This document shows, piece after piece, positions 27,401 through 33,973 of a stretch of 64,000 nt of DNA. The DNA lies in contig CAYTVG010000002.1 of assembly GCA_964441755.1 (NCBI GenBank), positions 62,001 to 126,000 on the forward strand, in the 5' to 3' direction. A program made the translations under genes and the position numbers. The notes beneath the pieces are model-generated. The model searched no databases. It saw only the letters and a program-made list of their open reading frames with translations, and was not told the origin of the DNA. Numbering within the stretch: position 1 is the stretch's first letter; every line of letters begins with the position of its first letter. This stretch comes from JAUMBM01 sp964441755. GTDB taxonomy: Bacteria > Bacteroidota > Bacteroidia > Chitinophagales > Saprospiraceae.

Positions 27401-28345
27401 TACAATGGTCACCTCTATGCAATCGGGTGTGAGTCGCAGGCATCCCCAAGGTTCAAAGCTACCCAGGTTGCTGCGAATGCTGTCTATACGGATCTGGCCG
27501 TCAGGTAAGGGTAAGCTGTCAAAATCGGTGAGTCGATACGAAAGACCGCACACCTGATAATTGCCGGCAGGCCAGGTGCGAAAATCGGGCATGCGGGTAG
27601 TATCCAGGTAAATACCATCGCGTCCCAATAGGTAACAGTAACCATATTCACTGGTATCAGCCTGCTGAAAATTAGGAAAGTCTACAATAGGTTGTATTTC
27701 AAGCTGTGCATCGCCAACACAACTAAGAATGTCGGAATTGACCAGTTCCCCCGCCTCTGCAAAACAGCAGTCAACTCCTCTTGAGTCACAGAAGAACAAA
27801 CGGAGGTAGGTAATCGCTCCCTGATAGTTTGAAGGGTTATTGACCACGCTTAATGTCCAGTTGCCATTGACGGGTCCGGTATTGAAATCCTCCAGACAGC
27901 CATTGAAAGGATAATAGCTGCCTGTATACAGCCCTCCGTTGACAAAATTATTGACCTGTGCATTGTTCCATCGATCAGCCGATGGAAAATCCGGAACTGG
28001 ATCCTGCGCACAGGGCAAAAATTGTATACGCCATTTGGCAAAGAAAGTAAACTCAGTCTGAGAAGGCGTATTGGGGCCCGTAAGCAAAACAGACTGCCCT
28101 GAAGGAGAGGTCAGTCGCAATTCAAGACGATCAACATACTGGTGTGTAAAGTGGACCTCGACAGCACATAAGCCTTGAAGGGGGCTGGATAAATCATTGT
28201 TGAAATAGTCTTCAATGGTCAGGTTGAGCGAAGCTGAGGAATTTCTTTGAATCAACAATGTATCAGCCCAGCCACAATTTTGTGAACGCAAGGAAAGAGC
28301 CACCATGGCAAAAATCGCGAGTAATACAAGCCGGTTGTTGTACAT
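21419..28345 (-). CDS. giant T9SS type B surface protein with P domain and about 19 PKD/Ig-like repeats
   Basis: 2308 residues, secreted. After a signal peptide (to about residue 21) comes a proprotein-convertase P-like domain (about 30-195: DRLELRLTSPSGQSVLL, GNWTLSVVNN). Then three units of the GCDSI type shared with the 40911-46118 protein (GCDSIVQLDLTV, GCDSIVSLNLSV, GCDSIIRLNLQV). About 19 tandem Ig/PKD-like units of roughly 80-95 residues follow, each beginning with a Cys in a pattern such as LNCYxPxVxL and closing with GxYxLxVxxxxxGC. One SprB-like unit (PPPCPDDRFGSIGVSSVNGGTPPY) and the gliding-associated C-terminal domain end it: VYLPTSFSPNGDNINDRW, QIYDRWGNRVY, NPPDYGWDGQFEGQ, a type B T9SS signal. 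It is expected on the cell surface as an adhesin or matrix protein. Confidence 0.88.
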   Translation of the reverse strand: MYNNRLVLLAIFAMVALSLRSQNCGWADTLLIQRNSSASLNLTIEDYFNNDLSSPLQGLCAVEVHFTHQYVDRLELRLTSPSGQSVLLTGPNTPSQTEFTFFAKWRIQFLPCAQDPVPDFPSADRWNNAQVNNFVNGGLYTGSYYPFNGCLEDFNTGPVNGNWTLSVVNNPSNYQGAITYLRLFFCDSRGVDCCFAEAGELVNSDILSCVGDAQLEIQPIVDFPNFQQADTSEYGYCYLLGRDGIYLDTTRMPDFRTWPAGNYQVCGLSYRLTDFDSLPLPDGQIRIDSIRSNLGSFEPWGCLRLTPDCIEVTIVDPPDTTFLQPIICEGELFSVGSNHYSQSGRYWSVLRNYAGCDSIVQLDLTVLPTSLLQLNATICQGENFFFVDSTYQQPGIYTDTLLSVSTGCDSIVSLNLSVIQPVYFDTTATICDGTTLTLAGQSFSQSGTYEVAVRSSIGCDSIIRLNLQVVAPSVSLLQDNDLNCYNPQVSLIASSPPSPFSYQYHWLSFSGETLNNFDSILTVTQPGTYLLDATLVTPTLSCTTRDTFIVNDRRIYPFADAGPPGVINCYNAIASLDGLGSSAGSMPIAYTWSTPDGRIVSGANQGIASTDTAGTYQLIVTNLTSGCQDTATTSVIIDITQPVAQITSPFQLDCNRPTDTLVGTAFNASPGITYQWSGPCLTPVSSQPERTLVSCSGWYYLDVLETRNGCLGTDSVFISSDFTPPNINIAPVLPFTCVRDSAFLDASASQPAGQLVFDWQGSGFISQPDPSIILVTQPGPYSLRIRRMDNGCIDSLGLITPVDTLQPVAEASDTSPELSCYQPEVLLGGTATSIGSRYVYSWFNSDGITGPPLDTFRTSVAGLYQLVVLDTINGCSASDIVLVTANINLPTVDAGSDQFLACASDLVILSADSSLYTGAASLQWAGPCLSGPSNVWTTTASCTGRYYFTVTRLDNGCSRTDSVDISLLNDATIAVLPDTVVLPCATGSTILPTTGSSQGLVRWFINGEQTGFPFPNPTITEPGEYMLVIENFDGSCIDTARTTVIPDCSIDAVVLPADTLNCNRQSVWLDGSLSTGGSSIRYQWLGPEQGCIISDPEQASVEVVCGGTYQLLVTHDLVALQDTASVQVFIDTLAPEGFTILSDTITCEQPVAQLGGSPLLPLNQYTYQWFDAANTLLSQTSILLTAETGIYVLEIHDTRNGCRSTERATAWRDDNVPIIVFGNDLFPCDKDTFTVEAYVLPVSADYAFLWSGDSIVSAVNGLSVDVSGPGVLTFAVVDSVSGCAASRSVVIREQICGPCLSLPAADTLSCRQPQLVLQASYCRPCTDCQLQWFFNNSPVAGANGLSLPVTLAGVYELQAIDSTGLESIFRTLVIDLTTPPTADAGPDLTINCYQPTPLLGTAAAPGDMAIIYHWSAAAASFIEQPDSAQCRVSSADTYFLRVEDLISGCTAADTVSVLIDTLTPLAEAGEDVRLNCLLPFVALNGQGSSTGQVQYQWTGPTDNCITGASTLTPVVSCAGTYILQVVNPINGCRSSDSTEVLLPLPPPLLPISDTALTCNHPSLLLSAPLPGPGNWQAFWQETDSAGVPVGPVITGTDILITQAGNFRFSLTDNLSGCDNSFELQVISLLEGPTVLFDSVEELSCNRDSVLVSISGLPTYRYQWLPPAAVNLPDATATQFYAYQPGIYRLLIVDSLSGCSKTDSIVVARNENQPQLFAGADTLINCYHPRIQLRATSSSSGNLQWHWTSTDGNILSAVDTPEITIDAAGSYIVRIDDISTGCSSFDTVLVIRDFRPPQLILDTPEGLTLNCRTSSLPLDAGNSLAASASPLNFRWSHQRPASILPDTTAASVVTNQPGLLNLRLIDSGNGCLRDTLLQISLDTLQPALIPPAGDLITCARTQVSLRAAVYPEALSSTVRWIQPDGSSSLLPSQQPYITQTPGWYTLLATFDGNGCTSTAALFVGIDTLSPRIVIDPPLSLDCDRWDVVLQAGGSSQGTEIQYLWSSQTAQVLSGQTAAVAVVNLPAWYRLQLTNLRNGCSRLDSVQVFSTADAIRGIALQLSPPPCPDDRFGSIGVSSVNGGTPPYLFSIDGNSFSYGTTFESIPPGTYELFVEDAKGCQWAEEIVLPAPPSFDVDLGADQTILLGDTLLLIPGLSSTEPLSFNWSSTIPFTEPTLAEQVIRPSETAYYVLEVTTAEGCTTRDTLLVTVVEKSAVYLPTSFSPNGDNINDRWVVYAGNQVALVERVQIYDRWGNRVYMQQNFPPNDPDYGWDGQFEGQSVNSAVFSCLVEVVLQNGQRQAFSTEIILMR

Positions 28346-28692
28346 GTATCAATGGATGTACATTGTTTTTGGGAATGTATGTCACTCAAAAGAAGTGTCA
28401 CAACACAAAGAAGGCTTACAACAGAACTAACGCTAAGATAAGAATTTTGTGTGCGTGAGTAAAACAATTTAATCCAGTGCAAATAAATAAGGGATCAGAG
28501 CAGGTTCGGGGTTTTTGCATCCGGGCTCAAAATGGTTTTTGCGGGTTTTGGCTCTTTTCAGTCATAATCTCTTCAAAAATATAAAAATACGCGGTAAAAT
28601 CGCTTGGTTTTATCTTCGGCATACAATGTTGAATGCGCTTTTTCGGAAAGAAAGACGAGAAGTTTTTTGCCAGCAGATATGCTTATAAGCAG

Positions 28693-28750
28693 CAACAGCT
28701 CCCCTGCAAAGGGGAGCTGTTGTCAAATACGGGCTGGCAGTGGCTGCCAG
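28693..28750 (-). terminator. hairpins after groEL in a 420-bp gap
   Basis: CAACAGCTCCCC (28693-28704) pairs perfectly with 28711-28722, and CTGGCAG-TGG-CTGCCAG (28734-28750) forms a second stem, both just downstream of the groEL stop at 28766. The rest of the gap up to 28345 holds upstream DNA of the giant protein gene; I see no gene there. Confidence 0.65.
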
Positions 28751-28765
28751 GTCCGTACAGATATT

Positions 28766-30403
28766 TTACATCATGCCGCCCATGCCACCGCCGGCATGTG
28801 CATGTGCTGCAGCACCACCGTCTTTATCTGGCTTGTCACTGATAACACACTCGGTTGTCAGCACCATACCAGCAATAGAAGCAGCGTTTTCCAGTGCGAT
28901 ACGAGTTACTTTCGTTGGGTCGATAACACCAGCATCTTTGAGATCCTCATATTTATCAGTGCGGGCATTGTAGCCGTAGCTGCCAGTCTGATGGATAACA
29001 TTTTGGAGTACTACGCTACCCTCAACACCTGCATTATCAGCGATGGTACGCAAAGGATATTCGAGGGCCTTGCGAACGATAGCGATACCTATGGTCTCGT
29101 CTTCGTTGACACCTTTGAGGTCCTTCAGTGCTTCGATAGTGCGCACGAGCGCCACACCACCACCTGCTACGATACCCTCTTCAACAGCTGCACGTGTTGC
29201 GTGGAGTGCATCATCAACGCGGTCCTTTTTCTCTTTCATCTCTACTTCAGTAGGCGCACCTACATGCAGGACAGCTACACCACCAGCCAGTTTGGCAAGG
29301 CGCTCCTGCAGCTTCTCACGATCGTAGTCAGAAGTTGTCGTTTCGATCTGTGCCTTAATCTGGTTGATACGAGCCTGAATCAGATCATTGGTGCCACCTC
29401 CGTTGACAATAGTCGTATTGTCTTTGTCGATGGTGATTTTTTCGCAGCTACCCAAGTCATTGAGCTGCGTATTTTCGAGCTTGTAGCCCTTTTCATCACT
29501 GATGACTGTGCCACCTGTGAGGATAGCAATATCCTCAAGCATAGCCTTACGGCGATCGCCAAAGCCAGGAGCCTTTACGGCTACAACTTTGAGACCTGCA
29601 CGGAGGCGGTTGACAACGAGTACACCCAGGGCCTGGCTTTCGATATCTTCAGCAATAATCAGCAGCGGGCGGCCTGTCTGGATAACTTTCTCCAGAATGG
29701 GCACGATATCCTGCATGTTGCTGATCTTCTTATCATAGATGAGGATAAAAGGCTGGTCGTACTCCGTGACCATGGCGTCTGCATTCGTCACGAAATAAGG
29801 AGACAGATAGCCGCGGTCAAACTGCATACCCAGTACTTCCTCAACGTAAGTATCTGTGCCTTTTGCTTCTTCAACCGTGATTACACCGTCTTTGCTCACG
29901 CGCTTCATGGCATCGGCAATCAGGGCACCAATTTCCTCGTCGTTGTTGGCGGAAATAGATGCAACCTGCTTGATTTTATTGTAGTCGTCACCGATGACTT
30001 CACTTTGTGTGCGCAGATTTTCAATGACAGCCTTAGTAGCTTTGTCGATGCCCCTTTTGAGATCCATTGGGTTGGCACCTGCCGTAACGTTCTTCAGACC
30101 AGCGTTGATCATTGCCTGAGCGAGCACAGTTGCCGTTGTCGTACCGTCACCTGCTATATCAGCCGTTTTGCTGGCAACCTCTTTAACCATCTGAGCACCC
30201 ATGTTCTCGATGGAATCTTCGAGTTCTACCTCTTTAGCTACCGTAACACCGTCCTTGGTAACCTGCGGAGCACCAAAGCTTTTCTGAATAACGACGTTGC
30301 GACCCTTAGGGCCGAGGGTTACCTTTACGGCATTTGCCAGGGCATCTACCCCTGCGCGCAGTTTTTCTCTGGCATCTCTATTGAAACTAATTTCTTTGGC
30401 CAT
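28766..30403 (-). CDS. groEL: chaperonin GroEL
   Basis: The 545-residue subunit of the 14-mer chaperonin that folds cytoplasmic proteins inside its cavity with ATP and GroES. Signatures: AKEISFNRDAREKLRAGVDALANAVKVTLGPKGRNV at the N-terminus, DGTTTATVLAQAM in the equatorial ATP site, GVITVEEAKGTDTYVEEVLGMQFDRGYLSPYF, AAVEEGIVAGGGVAL, and the flexible C-terminal GGMGGMM tail. Full length, no lost residues seen. It lies 85 nt downstream of groES in the usual order. A long antisense frame opposite it (28604-30409) is a codon-bias shadow. Confidence 0.98.
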   Translation of the reverse strand: MAKEISFNRDAREKLRAGVDALANAVKVTLGPKGRNVVIQKSFGAPQVTKDGVTVAKEVELEDSIENMGAQMVKEVASKTADIAGDGTTTATVLAQAMINAGLKNVTAGANPMDLKRGIDKATKAVIENLRTQSEVIGDDYNKIKQVASISANNDEEIGALIADAMKRVSKDGVITVEEAKGTDTYVEEVLGMQFDRGYLSPYFVTNADAMVTEYDQPFILIYDKKISNMQDIVPILEKVIQTGRPLLIIAEDIESQALGVLVVNRLRAGLKVVAVKAPGFGDRRKAMLEDIAILTGGTVISDEKGYKLENTQLNDLGSCEKITIDKDNTTIVNGGGTNDLIQARINQIKAQIETTTSDYDREKLQERLAKLAGGVAVLHVGAPTEVEMKEKKDRVDDALHATRAAVEEGIVAGGGVALVRTIEALKDLKGVNEDETIGIAIVRKALEYPLRTIADNAGVEGSVVLQNVIHQTGSYGYNARTDKYEDLKDAGVIDPTKVTRIALENAASIAGMVLTTECVISDKPDKDGGAAAHAHAGGGMGGMM

Positions 30404-30488
30404 GATTGATTTCGTTTGAAATTTTGAGTAACGAAAAACAAAAAAATAAAAAGTAGCACACCTGATCTGACAGGAAGCAGTGCAGTGA

Positions 30489-30752
30489 TTAGAGTATTAC
30501 CAGAATATCATCCTCACGCATAATCAGGTAATCAACACCCTGATAAGTGATCTCCTGTCCGGCATATTTGCCATACAGTACAACATCACCAACCTGAACT
30601 GTCATCATGTTGCCATCTTTGCCGGGACCCACGGCTACAACTTCTCCGCGTTGTGGCTTTTCTTTAGCAGTATCAGGGATGATGATACCGCCTTTGGTGG
30701 TCTCCTCCGCCGGTGCGGGTTTGATAACTACTCGGTCATTTATGGGCTTCAT
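30489..30752 (-). CDS. groES: co-chaperonin GroES
   Basis: An 87-residue heptameric lid for GroEL. MKPINDRVVIKPAPAEETTKGGIIIPDTAKEKPQRGEVVAVGPG is the standard N-terminal half with the mobile loop (ETTKGGIII); the C-terminal half has VQVGDVVLYGKYAGQEITYQGVDYLIMREDDILVIL. Length is slightly short versus 94-97 in other groups but normal for the fold. It is first in the groESL operon. The likely promoter lies in the 298-bp gap above; a TTTG with N18 and a poor -7 are visible on the minus strand near 30825-30855 but are weak. Confidence 0.97.
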   Translation of the reverse strand: MKPINDRVVIKPAPAEETTKGGIIIPDTAKEKPQRGEVVAVGPGKDGNMMTVQVGDVVLYGKYAGQEITYQGVDYLIMREDDILVIL

Positions 30753-30961
30753 AAGCCAATTGCATTTTATGGTTAGTTGATAAAATAAATTGTTAAACGT
30801 TTACAGTTTTTCATCACTGCAGACATTCCTACTTTATCAGCTTTTGTGCCAAATCGAAGAAAAGTGACAAAACGGCAGGATGGATCGTGTTTTGGGTAGT
30901 TTTTTGGAAAAAATGTCAGGCGTGTGCCAGTGTTGTAGGAAGTGGAATGACATTATGGGTA

Positions 30962-31017
30962 GGTAAAAAAGGAAAGAGCTTCTGCTGCATGCAGCAGAAG
31001 CTCTTTCCTTTTTTACC
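30962..31017 (-). terminator. 56-bp perfect palindrome ending the secG transcript
   Basis: Every base from 30962 to 31017 pairs, with the centre between 30989 and 30990. The outer arms are A6/T6 runs, so the minus-strand RNA has a hairpin followed by U-rich sequence. It lies 32 nt beyond the secG stop and 209 bp upstream of groES. Confidence 0.85.
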
Positions 31018-31049
31018 CGGCGGCCGGCCTTATTGAGCCAGACTTATCG

Positions 31050-31307
31050 CTATTGGAGTGATTGCTGTAGCGCAGCTTGGCTGTCAACAAGCATGGAGGT
31101 AACGATGCAGAGGACGAAAAGAACAGCACCGAGAATCCAGGTGATTTTCTCGATGAAGTCGGTTTGTCTGGCTGCACCGAGCATCTGATTAGCCTGCGCA
31201 CCGCCAAAGGTGGAGTCAATCCCGCCGCCTTTGGGGTTTTGGATCAAAATTACCGTAGTGAGCAGGATGCATACCAGCGCGGTTAAAACGGTCAGTACCG
31301 GAAGCAT
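31050..31307 (-). CDS. secG: preprotein translocase subunit SecG
   Basis: An 85-residue inner-membrane protein with two helices (about residues 1-22 and 52-75), separated by a polar loop. SecG assists SecYE during SecA-driven export. Family traits visible: LTALVCILLTTVILIQNPKGGGIDSTFGG, the helix 1 and the conserved QNPKGGG loop, then ANQMLGAARQTDFIEKITW and the second helix. It starts only 2 nt after the stop of the upstream TPR-like gene, so the two are co-transcribed; a strong terminator follows. Confidence 0.93.
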   Translation of the reverse strand: MLPVLTVLTALVCILLTTVILIQNPKGGGIDSTFGGAQANQMLGAARQTDFIEKITWILGAVLFVLCIVTSMLVDSQAALQQSLQ

Positions 31308-31309
31308 GG

Positions 31310-32191
31310 CTAGATTTTTTGTTGTAAATTTTCAATAATAGCCGCAAAGCTATCTTTTTTCTCTGGAAATACCAAACACAACTTTTTATACATTTTGATT
31401 GCCTTTTGGTATTGTCCTTGGTTGACAAGCAAGGAGGCGAGACCTTCGGACGCAATTTCATCATTATCCCGGATACTTTGGCGTGCAATGTGGTCTGCAT
31501 GTTCAACTGCTTCAGGTAAGGGCTGTTCTTTGGTGTGAGCAGGCGACTGTTGCCGCTCTGCTGCAGTACTGCTGATACGACGGGCACTAAGGCGAGCCAA
31601 CGAGGCTGTCTTTCTGTCTTCAATCATCTTGTGGATACGTTGCGCATCTACCATTGTGCCTGTGTCGGTCGAAGAAGCTGTTGTTTTATTTTCAATACGT
31701 TGCACTGTATCATGACTGTCGGCAGTCTCTGTAGTTTTTTCAGCTGCCTGTGCAGGCAGCTGCGCCAGCGCCTGCGACAACTCATCCAGCATTTGCGCCA
31801 GAGACTGCTTTTCTTCCGCTGTCGATACTGTAGGCTGATGCCTGGGCTCATTTCCGCCTGCAACTGCTGAGACAGGGGGCGCAGGAGCAGCCTTGCGTTC
31901 TGCTCGTTCCTGCAATACCGGCGGCTCGGCCCAGTCTGCGAGCTGCAGTTTTGCCTGTGCAAATTGCCTGCTCAGTGCCAGCAGCTGCGCTCTGTCAAAT
32001 GTACTTCCAGCAGCGCGCTGCAGGTGCGTCTCCGACTTTCCATCCGACTCAACTATACTCCGCAGCCAAAGCATGACACGCAGATTCGGACTGTACGGAA
32101 AGGCAATGACCAGGTTTTTTAGTTCCTGATAATTGAGCTGAAGCAAACGGGTAGGTTGCTCCAGATAGTCAACAAAATTGGTGTAATTCAT
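31310..32191 (-). CDS. TPR-like cytoplasmic protein, function unknown
   Basis: A 293-residue protein with no signal peptide or membrane helix. The N-terminal part (NYTNFVDYLEQPTRLLQLNYQELKNLVIAFPYSPNLRVMLWLR) is helical and looks like a paired TPR-type unit. The middle 120 residues are low-complexity, rich in Ala, Gln, Thr and Glu, with PAQAAEKTTET, and probably disordered. The C-terminus is one clear TPR unit (LVNQGQYQKAIKMYKKLCLVFPEKKDSFAAIIENLQ). Such proteins act as scaffolds. It shares a transcript with secG 2 nt downstream, a link I have not seen explained. The product class is well supported; the role is not. Confidence 0.75.
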   Translation of the reverse strand: MNYTNFVDYLEQPTRLLQLNYQELKNLVIAFPYSPNLRVMLWLRSIVESDGKSETHLQRAAGSTFDRAQLLALSRQFAQAKLQLADWAEPPVLQERAERKAAPAPPVSAVAGGNEPRHQPTVSTAEEKQSLAQMLDELSQALAQLPAQAAEKTTETADSHDTVQRIENKTTASSTDTGTMVDAQRIHKMIEDRKTASLARLSARRISSTAAERQQSPAHTKEQPLPEAVEHADHIARQSIRDNDEIASEGLASLLVNQGQYQKAIKMYKKLCLVFPEKKDSFAAIIENLQQKI

Positions 32192-32213
32192 TTCTTACTG
32201 GCTTCTTCAGCTG

Positions 32214-32244
32214 CGAAAATACAACAATCAAGCCGATTTGTCAA
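32214..32244 (-). promoter_or_regulatory. promoter of the TPR-secG operon
   Basis: On the minus strand TTGAC (32240-32244) is followed after 18 nt by TATTTTCG (32214-32221), one base off TAnnTTTG. Transcription should begin about 15 nt before the ATG at 32191. Confidence 0.55.
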
Positions 32245-32307
32245 CGCCGAGGATTAACGAAGCCAGTCAAAGTGCCTGTGCCCGTTTGTTTGAGCATAAT
32301 AATTAAC

Positions 32308-32457
32308 TCATTCTTCAGGGGTAGATACCCCACCGCCTTCCTGTTCGCTCTCATTGTTCGAGCAGGTAGCGAGCCTATCTATTGCCTCCCGCAGGAGGCC
32401 GCTGTTGGTGTTATCAATCCAGCAGCACAGACTTAATAAATCTCTAATACCAGCCAT
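32308..32457 (-). CDS. unrecognised 49-residue small ORF
   Basis: ATG to TGA, 49 residues, in the 716-bp space below the PAS-AraC gene. The start reads MAGIRDLLSLCCWIDN, continues LREAIDRLATC, and ends with an acidic, Gly-rich tail (ESEQEGGGVSTPEE). The predicted protein is a short helix-rich piece with three Cys and no signal peptide. I do not recognise it. It follows another small ORF by 65 nt on the same strand, which has a good promoter; both may be one transcript. It may be a real small gene or a remnant of a larger one. Confidence 0.35.
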   Translation of the reverse strand: MAGIRDLLSLCCWIDNTNSGLLREAIDRLATCSNNESEQEGGGVSTPEE

Positions 32458-32522
32458 GTTTAAGTTTGTTGGTGGCAACCCCCACTAACTGCATTCAATA
32501 TAGATACAGCCTTTACGGGTTG

Positions 32523-32696
32523 TTAGTCTTGCCAAGCTGGGTGATAAAGTAAACTGGTCAAGCAGGAGTCAACTACAGCTAAGCTTACGGCTGATGAATC
32601 GACAGGAGGTAAATTTGCATTACCGACTTCATTTCGCAAAACGAAACTACGCAGACCTTCACTATCAGATAGCTGAAAGCCGGACGGTAGTTCCAC
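32523..32696 (-). CDS. unrecognised 57-residue small ORF, GTG start
   Basis: A frame of 57 codons from GTG 32696 to TAA; an in-frame TAG lies just above, so GTG is the only usable start, with AGGA 5 nt before it. The predicted protein begins VELPSGFQLSDSEGLRSF and continues with VGNANLPPVDSS and a Cys-containing CLTSLLYHPAWQD end. I do not recognise it. A Bacteroidota-type promoter (32726-32757) would start RNA about 20 nt upstream. This makes it a better candidate than a random frame, although it is short and could be a degraded fragment. Confidence 0.4.
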   Translation of the reverse strand: MELPSGFQLSDSEGLRSFVLRNEVGNANLPPVDSSAVSLAVVDSCLTSLLYHPAWQD

Positions 32697-32725
32697 AGCG
32701 TCCTATGTCAAGCGTCTTGGTATTT

Positions 32726-32757
32726 CAAATGTAAGCTAAAAATATTTGAAAAGCAAA
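32726..32757 (-). promoter_or_regulatory. promoter of the small-ORF pair
   Basis: Minus strand: TTTG (32754-32757), 20-nt spacer, then TACATTTG (32726-32733), a full match to TAnnTTTG. It sits about 30 nt upstream of the GTG of the 57-residue ORF and downstream of the PAS-AraC stop. Confidence 0.5.
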
Positions 32758-32906
32758 CATTTATAAATATAATCAGGACTGAATTTTTGAATGCGGACAA
32801 CAAGCGGAAACTTGGGTAGTAAGTAGCGTGAGACAAGGAGATAAGCAACAATCCGGGTATGGACTGAAAGCTTTGATTTCATACAAGGAGGGAGGGTACA
32901 GCAGAT

Positions 32907-33656
32907 TTAGTTGTCGCTGGAAGCAGACATTTTAGCCATGTAGGACTTGGGGGTCTCGCCCAACATTTCTTTGAAGACCTTGAAAAAGGTAGATTTATTG
33001 ATGAAACCGCAGTACTGCGCAAGTCCAAAAAGTGTCAGGTGGCGGAAGTTACCACTATTCAGCTCTGAGGTAAATCGATTGACGCGGTAGGCATTGAGAT
33101 ATTGCTGAAAATTGGAGCCGCTGAAATGATTGATGACCTGCGACAGATATTTAGTATTGGTCTCCAGTTGTTCGGCAAGTTGCTTTAGGGAGAGGTTGGG
33201 ATCCAGATAAAGCATTTCGTTTTCCATGAGCTGCTGCACGCGCGCAAAGAGTCGCATTTCTTCAACACCTTTCAGGCTGCTGGACTGGTAACGTTCTTCA
33301 AGCTGCATGAGGGGAATCGCGGAGTCATCTTTTACCTGGTCGCCATCTACCTCGAAGGCAATGTAATTTACCAGCTGATTTCTGTCATCAAAAATGGGGT
33401 GGACAATCAGTTTGCAGGGATATTTTTCTCCGTTTTTCCTGTAGTTGGTGATAACATCCTTAAAGGAGGCGAGATTATTGAGCCCTTGCCGGATCCTTAC
33501 AACAGCTTCTTGTTCTGTATCTGGTCCCTGAAGTAAGACCCCCGGCTTTTTACCCCTTGCCTCCGTCAGTGAGTAACCCGTGATTTTTGTGAAGTCATCA
33601 TTAACCCATACGATGCGCTTTTGCGCATCCGTTAATATAACGGCGACATGGTACAT
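32907..33656 (-). CDS. PAS-AraC transcriptional regulator
   Basis: 249 residues in two domains. The N-terminal PAS domain (about 1-110) starts VAVILTDAQKRIVWVNDDF, with GYSLTEARGKKPGVLLQGPDT and NYRKNGEKYPCK; this closely follows the LOV layout but the flavin-binding Cys position (GRNCRFLQG in LOV) is occupied by Gly/Pro, so classical LOV photochemistry is excluded. The C-terminal AraC-type double helix-turn-helix (about 150-245) has LSLKQLAEQLETNTKYLSQVINHFSGSNFQQYLN and HLTLFGLAQYCGFINKSTFFKVFKEMLGETPKSY. It should sense a signal through PAS and control nearby genes. Three matched half-sites lie upstream at 33700-33749. It is divergent from the helicase-like gene. Confidence 0.87.
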   Translation of the reverse strand: MYHVAVILTDAQKRIVWVNDDFTKITGYSLTEARGKKPGVLLQGPDTEQEAVVRIRQGLNNLASFKDVITNYRKNGEKYPCKLIVHPIFDDRNQLVNYIAFEVDGDQVKDDSAIPLMQLEERYQSSSLKGVEEMRLFARVQQLMENEMLYLDPNLSLKQLAEQLETNTKYLSQVINHFSGSNFQQYLNAYRVNRFTSELNSGNFRHLTLFGLAQYCGFINKSTFFKVFKEMLGETPKSYMAKMSASSDN

Positions 33657-33699
33657 AAACCGTCTTTTGTTGTTTATAGTTTATAGCCTGCAATAGCTT

Positions 33700-33749
33700 G
33701 AAGCATCACAATCCTACAATAATGCTTCAAAACAATTGCAATATGCTTC
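33700..33749. promoter_or_regulatory. three-half-site operator between AraC and helicase-like genes
   Basis: GAAGCAT at 33700-33706, then ATGCTTC at 33722-33728 and again at 33743-33749. The last two are direct repeats 21 bp apart, flanked by similar bases (CAATaATGCTTCaAA, CAATATGCTTCcAA), matching AraC-family spacing of two helical turns. It lies 44 bp upstream of the regulator start, so autoregulation is likely. Binding is unproven. Confidence 0.55.
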
Positions 33750-33936
33750 CAAATATAGTACAATGTTTGTGACTTATTTCAGCCTGGCTGGCATTTTAGT
33801 AGGTTTTTTCCAAAAAATGGACAAAATTACATGCTATTGTTCACTTAAGGGGGCACCAAAGTCGGTTTGCGGCTTCACCATACCCGGGGGAAGTGCAAAA
33901 AAAGCTGAATTTCTATCGTTTCATACGACAAAATTT

Positions 33937-33944
33937 TATCTTTG
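33937..33944 (+). promoter_or_regulatory. -7 promoter element before the helicase-like gene
   Basis: TATCTTTG fits TAnnTTTG. Transcription would begin near 33951, downstream of the first in-frame start at 33893, so that start is probably not used. No clean -33 TTTG was found, so this is moderate. Confidence 0.5.
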
Positions 33945-33973
33945 AGTTTCGCGGATTACAATGTCTTCACAGC

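Noticed and set aside
28604..30409. 601-codon open frame on the plus strand opposite groEL
   Set aside because: It lies fully antisense to groEL, has no recognisable domain, and arises from the biased codons of a highly expressed gene.
30846..30852. TTGGCAC on the minus strand upstream of groES, like a sigma-54 -24 element
   Set aside because: The -12 GC is missing (CTGAT instead of TTGCW), so a sigma-54 promoter is not supported.
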